From Mucilaginibacter ginsenosidivorans (lineage in GTDB: Bacteria > Bacteroidota > Bacteroidia > Sphingobacteriales > Sphingobacteriaceae), in NCBI RefSeq assembly GCF_007971025.1, contig NZ_CP042436.1, forward strand, positions 2,666,001-2,730,000: DNA of 64,000 nucleotides, in the 5' to 3' direction. Each line of letters begins with the position of its first letter. Within the stretch, counting starts at the first letter, position 1. Position numbers and translations under genes: made by a program. The notes beneath the pieces were generated by a model. It was given only the letters and a program-made list of their open reading frames with translations, searched no databases and was not told where the DNA came from. Of the stretch, positions 60,815 through 64,000 are shown piece by piece.

Positions 60815-61246
60815 TTAAATAACTATCTCTTTTTCCGAAGCAGCAAGTTTAGGGCCTGAGCCTACTATTTCTATATTAAAAGTATTATCCTGTTCTTCCA
60901 GGGTTTTGCCGATGGCTTTTTCGCCATGCCCCATTGCTTTTAGTGCATATATAGCTCCGGTAGACGAATGCAGCCTCGATTCGTAAATGGCCTCGATATA
61001 TAAGCGGGCGCGTTGCAGACGCGAGGCAAACCGGCCTTTGGCTTCGCGAGCCTCAAATTCTTCAAGTGTATTAAAGCCAAGGTAGAATGCGAGGCCCGAT
61101 AATGTGGGCGGGCCGGCCGGTGGCGGAATAGGATAACCTCCCGGCTGCTGTGTTTCGGACAGCGGGTTACCGTTAGCGGAAGTGAAATAATAATTGATCA
61201 GGTGGTCCAGTTCCCTGACCGATTTAAAAGGTCGTTTATAACTCAT
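60815..61246 (-). CDS. Terminase small subunit
   Basis: 143 residues. MSYKRPFKSVRELDHLINYYF and PPTLSGLAFYLGFNTLEEFEAREAKGRFASRLQRARLYIEAIYESRLHSSTGAIYALKAMG match the helix-turn-helix core of small terminase subunits that recognise the packaging site. A perfect palindrome lies 20 bp upstream of its start (61266-61277). Confidence 0.85.
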   Translation of the reverse strand: MSYKRPFKSVRELDHLINYYFTSANGNPLSETQQPGGYPIPPPAGPPTLSGLAFYLGFNTLEEFEAREAKGRFASRLQRARLYIEAIYESRLHSSTGAIYALKAMGHGEKAIGKTLEEQDNTFNIEIVGSGPKLAASEKEIVI

Positions 61247-61265
61247 CAGGAAATTATGATTATAT

Positions 61266-61277
61266 TGCCAATTGGCA
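61266..61277. promoter_or_regulatory. Palindrome upstream of the small terminase gene
   Basis: TGCCAATTGGCA, a perfect 12-bp palindrome, 20 bp from the small terminase start. It could be the operator of the late prophage promoter or part of the packaging site. The AT-rich 61247-61426 stretch holds the divergent promoters. Confidence 0.55.
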
Positions 61278-61392
61278 TAATGGAATAATCAAAGATACTA
61301 ATATTTTTAGTTTTGTGCAAATAATTTTAAAAGGAAAATATAAATAATTGAAAAAGAGAGGTATAAATTTTTGAAAACAAAATGGTAAAAAA

Positions 61393-61423
61393 TTTCGTTT
61401 CAAAAGGAAAAATATTACCTTTG
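61393..61423 (+). promoter_or_regulatory. Bacteroidota promoter, leaderless start of the toxin-antitoxin pair
   Basis: The -7 box TACCTTTG (61416-61423) matches TAnnTTTG exactly; a -33-like TTTC (61393-61396) is 19 bp upstream. The box ends three bases before the ATG at 61427. Since the transcription start lies a few bases after this box, the mRNA is probably leaderless or nearly so. An inverted repeat TTTTGAAA...TTTCAAAA flanks the region and may be the autorepression site. Confidence 0.7.
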
Positions 61424-61426
61424 TAT

Positions 61427-61939
61427 ATGAGCGAAAAGAAACAGGGACATAGCTCCAGGCCGGAGTATATTTACGAAGGCGGGAAAAAGTACAAAGCATA
61501 CGATACAAATACTGTAACCAGGGATAATTACTTTTCTGATTTGCTTGTGCCATATACCAGCTACTTTAAGTCGCCGATAGCTAAACTTGATGCTATACGC
61601 AAGGGCCTGCAGCCGGGCGCTATCAACGATCTGATAGTAGTTACCGGCGCTACCCAAACCGATGTATCGCGCTGGCTCGACATCACTGAACCTACCTTAC
61701 GCAAGCATATTCAAAATACAAAGGAATTGAATTTGGGTATTAGCGAACACATTATACAGCTGTTTGAGCTTTTTAATAAAGGGATAGATACTTTTGGCTC
61801 GCTTACTGAATTTAAACACTGGCTGAAAAGCTATAACATAGGTATTGATGCCGTCCCCTTTGACTTACTGGATACCATTACCGGTATAGGGATTATCATG
61901 AACGAACTTATCCGCATCGATTACGGCGCGACGGCCTGA
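61427..61939 (+). CDS. Xre/MbcA/ParS-type antitoxin
   Basis: 170 residues from ATG 61427 (MSEKKQGHSSRPEYIYEGGKKYKAY); the frame also starts at 61382, upstream of the promoter. An Xre-like HTH region lies at about 75-115 (GLQPGAINDLIVVTGATQTDVSRWLDITEPTLRKHIQN). A DUF2384-type toxin-binding domain follows (GISEHIIQLFELFNKGIDTFGSLTEFKHWLKSYNIGIDAVPFDLLDT). It neutralises the RES toxin downstream and represses the pair. Stop to next ATG: 38 bp. Confidence 0.85.
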   Translation: MSEKKQGHSSRPEYIYEGGKKYKAYDTNTVTRDNYFSDLLVPYTSYFKSPIAKLDAIRKGLQPGAINDLIVVTGATQTDVSRWLDITEPTLRKHIQNTKELNLGISEHIIQLFELFNKGIDTFGSLTEFKHWLKSYNIGIDAVPFDLLDTITGIGIIMNELIRIDYGATA

Positions 61940-61977
61940 TCAATTATTGATTTAATGAGTTATTGAATTATTGATTG

Positions 61978-62439
61978 ATGCAAGTTTACCGGATAGGCCA
62001 GACCAAATATGCCAATGACCGCAACGGCTCGGGTGTGGACGGCCGTTGGAACTCTGCCGGGCAGTATATGATCTATACCGGTGGCTCGCTTGCCCTTTCG
62101 TGCCTCGAAAAACTTGCCCACACTACCGGAACATCGTTATATGCCGGTAATTTTTCGGTGACTGTTTACCAGATTCCGGAAAGGATCAAGATCACCGAGA
62201 TCACCCTGAACCAACTTCAAAAACAAAATGCGGAATGGTACAAAGTACTCAACTATCCCATTACTCAGGCGATAGGGGACGACTGGCTGCAACGGCGTGA
62301 CACTGCAGTGCTGAAAGTGCCATCGGCCATTATCGACCTGGAATACAATTTCCTGTTTAACCCGGCACATGCCGACTTTACCAAGATAAAAATATCCGAA
62401 GTGCGGCCCTTTACTTTTGATAAGAGACTAAAGCCTTAA
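61978..62439 (+). CDS. RES-domain toxin (NAD-degrading)
   Basis: 153 residues from ATG 61978 (MQVYRIGQTKYANDRNGSGVDG). RES motifs: Arg in GVDGRWNSAGQYMIYTG, Glu in SLALSCLEKLAH, and Ser in KVPSAIIDLEYNFLFNPAH. Members degrade NAD by phosphorolysis or hydrolysis and stop growth unless bound by the MbcA/ParS-type antitoxin. Full length, so likely active. The Xre-RES pair may stabilise the prophage region. Confidence 0.88.
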   Translation: MQVYRIGQTKYANDRNGSGVDGRWNSAGQYMIYTGGSLALSCLEKLAHTTGTSLYAGNFSVTVYQIPERIKITEITLNQLQKQNAEWYKVLNYPITQAIGDDWLQRRDTAVLKVPSAIIDLEYNFLFNPAHADFTKIKISEVRPFTFDKRLKP

Positions 62440-62495
62440 TAAGTATTCCCGCCCTCACTCCAGGCTTTTTAAGCGATAAGTAGTGATTTCTTATT

Positions 62496-62578
62496 GGAAT
62501 TGTCATTCCAAAATAATCTTTGAATTTTGCCGGAACAAGCATTCCGATATGTGTTTATATTTGCGGAACGATTGTTCC
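62496..62578 (+). promoter_or_regulatory. Three GGAA-N6-TTCC operators with a -7 box
   Basis: GGAA-N6-TTCC occurs at 62496-62509, 62532-62545 and 62565-62578. Starts are 36 and 33 bp apart, about three helical turns. An exact TAnnTTTG box (TATATTTG, 62556-62563) lies between the second and third. The third operator covers the expected transcription start, so repression is likely. The dyad size fits a TetR- or HxlR-type regulator, none of which is in the window. Confidence 0.7.
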
Positions 62579-62605
62579 AAATATATAAAATAATCACTCG
62601 TAAAA

Positions 62606-63355
62606 ATGAAAAAATTAGAAAACAAAGTTGCTGTTATTACTGGCGGTAATAGTGGCATAGGTTTAGAAACGGCCAAAGAATTTGCGCTGGAAGGAGCAAA
62701 GGTGGCCATATCGGGCCGCAACAAGGATACGTTGAATTCGGCAGTTGATGAGATAGGGCATGATGCGATAGGCGTGAAGGCTGACGTGGCTAACCTGGCA
62801 GAAATAGACCAGTTTTACAAAGAGGCTTCGGACAAGTTCGGCAAGTTTGATGTGCTTGTGGTGAATGCAGGTGTGTTTAAAGGAGCGCCGCTTGCCGACT
62901 TTACCGAAGAACTATACGACGAGATAATTGACATCAATTTAAAAGGTGCTTTCTTTTCGGTTCAAAAAGCCCTGAATTATTTGAATGATGGCGCCTCGGT
63001 AATAATCACCGCGTCGACAGTAAATGAAAAAGCATTGCCAACCGCATCGGCATATGCTGCCAGCAAAGCTGCGGTAACATCGTTGGCACGGACATTCTCG
63101 GCAGAACTGCTCGACAGAAAAATACGCGTGAACATATTGTCGCCCGGTCCTATAGAAACACCAATATTCGGGAAAAACGGCGGCACCAAGGAAGAAATCG
63201 ACGCCTCTAAGAACTACATGGCGTCGCTGACCCCGTTGAAACGTTTGGGAACAGCACAGGAAATGGCGAAAGGCTATGTATACCTGGCTTCGGACGACTC
63301 ATCCTATATGCTGGGCGCCGAGCTTTTACTCGACGGCGGATTCAAAACACTTTAA
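62606..63355 (+). CDS. Short-chain dehydrogenase/reductase (SDR)
   Basis: 249 residues, classical SDR. Cofactor motif TGGNSGIG (12-19), NAG near 87-89, and catalytic Ser137 with Tyr150-x3-Lys154 (SAYAASK). The C-terminal loop PGPIETPIFG and the end GAELLLDGGFKTL are standard. It oxidises or reduces a small carbonyl/alcohol with NAD(P); the substrate is unknown. Controlled by the three upstream dyads. Confidence 0.92.
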   Translation: MKKLENKVAVITGGNSGIGLETAKEFALEGAKVAISGRNKDTLNSAVDEIGHDAIGVKADVANLAEIDQFYKEASDKFGKFDVLVVNAGVFKGAPLADFTEELYDEIIDINLKGAFFSVQKALNYLNDGASVIITASTVNEKALPTASAYAASKAAVTSLARTFSAELLDRKIRVNILSPGPIETPIFGKNGGTKEEIDASKNYMASLTPLKRLGTAQEMAKGYVYLASDDSSYMLGAELLLDGGFKTL

Positions 63356-63391
63356 TTAAAAATATATACTCACGATAATCAAGATCAGAAA

Positions 63392-64000
63392 ATGAAAAAG
63401 TTAGAAAATAAAGTAGCAGTAGTTACCGGGGCCTCAAAAGGTATAGGCGCCGGTATTGCAAAAGACCTGGCCGCCGCGGGGGCATCGGTAGTTGTTAACT
63501 ATGCATCAGCAAAAGAAGGCGCAGAAAAGGTAGTGGCCGACATCATCAGTAATGGCGGTAAGGCTGTAGCCATCCAGGGCAATGTTTCGAGTTCTGCCGA
63601 TGTTGACAAATTATTCGCGGAGGCAAAGCAGGCATTTGGCAGCGTCGATATCCTGGTGAATAATGCTGGCGTATATAAATTTGTTGGCATCGAGGAAGTA
63701 GACGAAGAAGAATTTCACCGCCAGTTCAACACCAATGTATTGGGGTTGTTATTAGCCACAAAAGCTGCTGTTAAGGGTTTTGGTGAAAATGGCGGCAGTG
63801 TGATCAACATCGGTTCAGTGGTTACCAGGATCACTCCTCCGGGAAGTTCGATCTATACAGCAACCAAAGGTGCAGTTGATTCAATAACCCAGGTGCTGGC
63901 TAAGGAACTTGGTCCCAAAAAGATACGTGTGAATTCGATCAACCCGGGTATGGTTGAAACCGAAGGAACGCATAGTGCAGGGTTTATAGGCAGCGATTTT
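63392..64000 (+). CDS. SDR oxidoreductase, partial (runs off the right edge)
   Basis: Starts at ATG 63392 (MKKLENKVAVVTGASKGIG), 36 bp after the first SDR, and continues beyond the window; 203 codons visible. TGASKGIG, NNAGVYK and SSIYTATKG give cofactor site and catalytic Tyr/Lys. The first eleven residues are almost identical to the gene before it, so the two arose by tandem duplication and then diverged. Probably one operon. Confidence 0.92.
   Translation, partial: MKKLENKVAVVTGASKGIGAGIAKDLAAAGASVVVNYASAKEGAEKVVADIISNGGKAVAIQGNVSSSADVDKLFAEAKQAFGSVDILVNNAGVYKFVGIEEVDEEEFHRQFNTNVLGLLLATKAAVKGFGENGGSVINIGSVVTRITPPGSSIYTATKGAVDSITQVLAKELGPKKIRVNSINPGMVETEGTHSAGFIGSDF

Larger units (their letters stand above)
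44417..61246 (-). mobile_element. Degenerate siphovirus-like prophage
   Basis: A block of minus-strand phage genes: terminase small and large subunits at the right, tail genes, a tape measure protein and a lysis cassette at the left. Plus-strand exported cargo genes are interspersed. No integrase, portal, major capsid, repressor or replication gene is recognisable. A truncated head-protease gene joined to an acyltransferase fragment (46255-46566, 45942-46259) shows at least one deletion. The ends are uncertain: the left edge is next to tRNA-Leu(CAG) and the right edge next to the RES toxin pair. No att repeat was found by eye. Confidence 0.8.

Overview
The window looks like chromosomal DNA of a soil- or plant-associated Bacteroidota of the Sphingobacteriaceae type, Mucilaginibacter or a close relative. 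The evidence is a SusC/SusD pair in a polysaccharide utilisation locus (PUL), a giant protein with a type IX secretion C-terminal domain, STN/plug TonB receptors, DUF4249 and VCBS/ASPIC lipoproteins, few Shine-Dalgarno sites, and TAnnTTTG -7 promoter boxes. The genus is inference; no rRNA is present.

Layout. 1-7440: ordinary small genes. These are a divergent pair of paralogous NTF2-like lipoproteins, a membrane protein, UspA, OsmC, a lipoprotein broken by a frameshift in a nine-base homopolymer, a GH172/DUF2961 enzyme, DUF4287, DUF1684, an OmpA lipoprotein and tRNA-Gln. 7674-14688: an envelope uptake cassette (exported unknown, STN-type TonB receptor, alpha-2-macroglobulin-like protein) facing a convergent DUF4249 lipoprotein. 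15257-21919: a 2,220-residue secreted adhesin-like protein with nine Ig-like (He_PIG) repeats, the ninth split by a six-bladed NHL propeller.

21980-42223: a PUL. A LacI regulator with a matching operator stands divergent to a VCBS/ASPIC lipoprotein, SusC and SusD. After a terminator-like hairpin come inositol oxygenase, GH89 alpha-N-acetylglucosaminidase, GH35 beta-galactosidase, a membrane acetyltransferase of the HGSNAT/NagX family, and GH92 alpha-mannosidase. This set suggests a glycan carrying alpha-GlcN(Ac), Gal, Man and inositol. Plant glycosyl inositol phosphorylceramides (GIPCs) or GPI-type glycans are the best guess.

42348-44313: tRNA-Lys, a Ycf48-like beta-propeller and DUF2147 pair, and two tRNA-Leu genes. 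44417-61246: a degenerate siphovirus-like prophage on the minus strand, with both terminase subunits, tail genes and a lysis cassette but no recognisable portal or major capsid gene. It carries a truncated ClpP-type protease fused end to end with an acyltransferase fragment, a tail-chaperone-like gene with two perfect -1 slippery heptamers, and several exported cargo genes. It also holds a duplicated module: a 27-codon membrane-peptide gene on the minus strand, a TGACA-N6-TGTCA dyad, and a divergent start on the plus strand. 61427-62439: a Xre/MbcA-ParS antitoxin and RES toxin pair. 62496-64000: two tandem SDR oxidoreductases behind three evenly spaced GGAA-N6-TTCC operators.

Candidates for undescribed biology, best first: the duplicated micropeptide module (46803-48104), the inositol/GlcN(Ac) PUL (23152-42223), the tail-chaperone frameshift (58052-58896) and the propeller-in-Ig architecture (17840-18897). 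All functional statements come from sequence reading and family knowledge; no database search was run.
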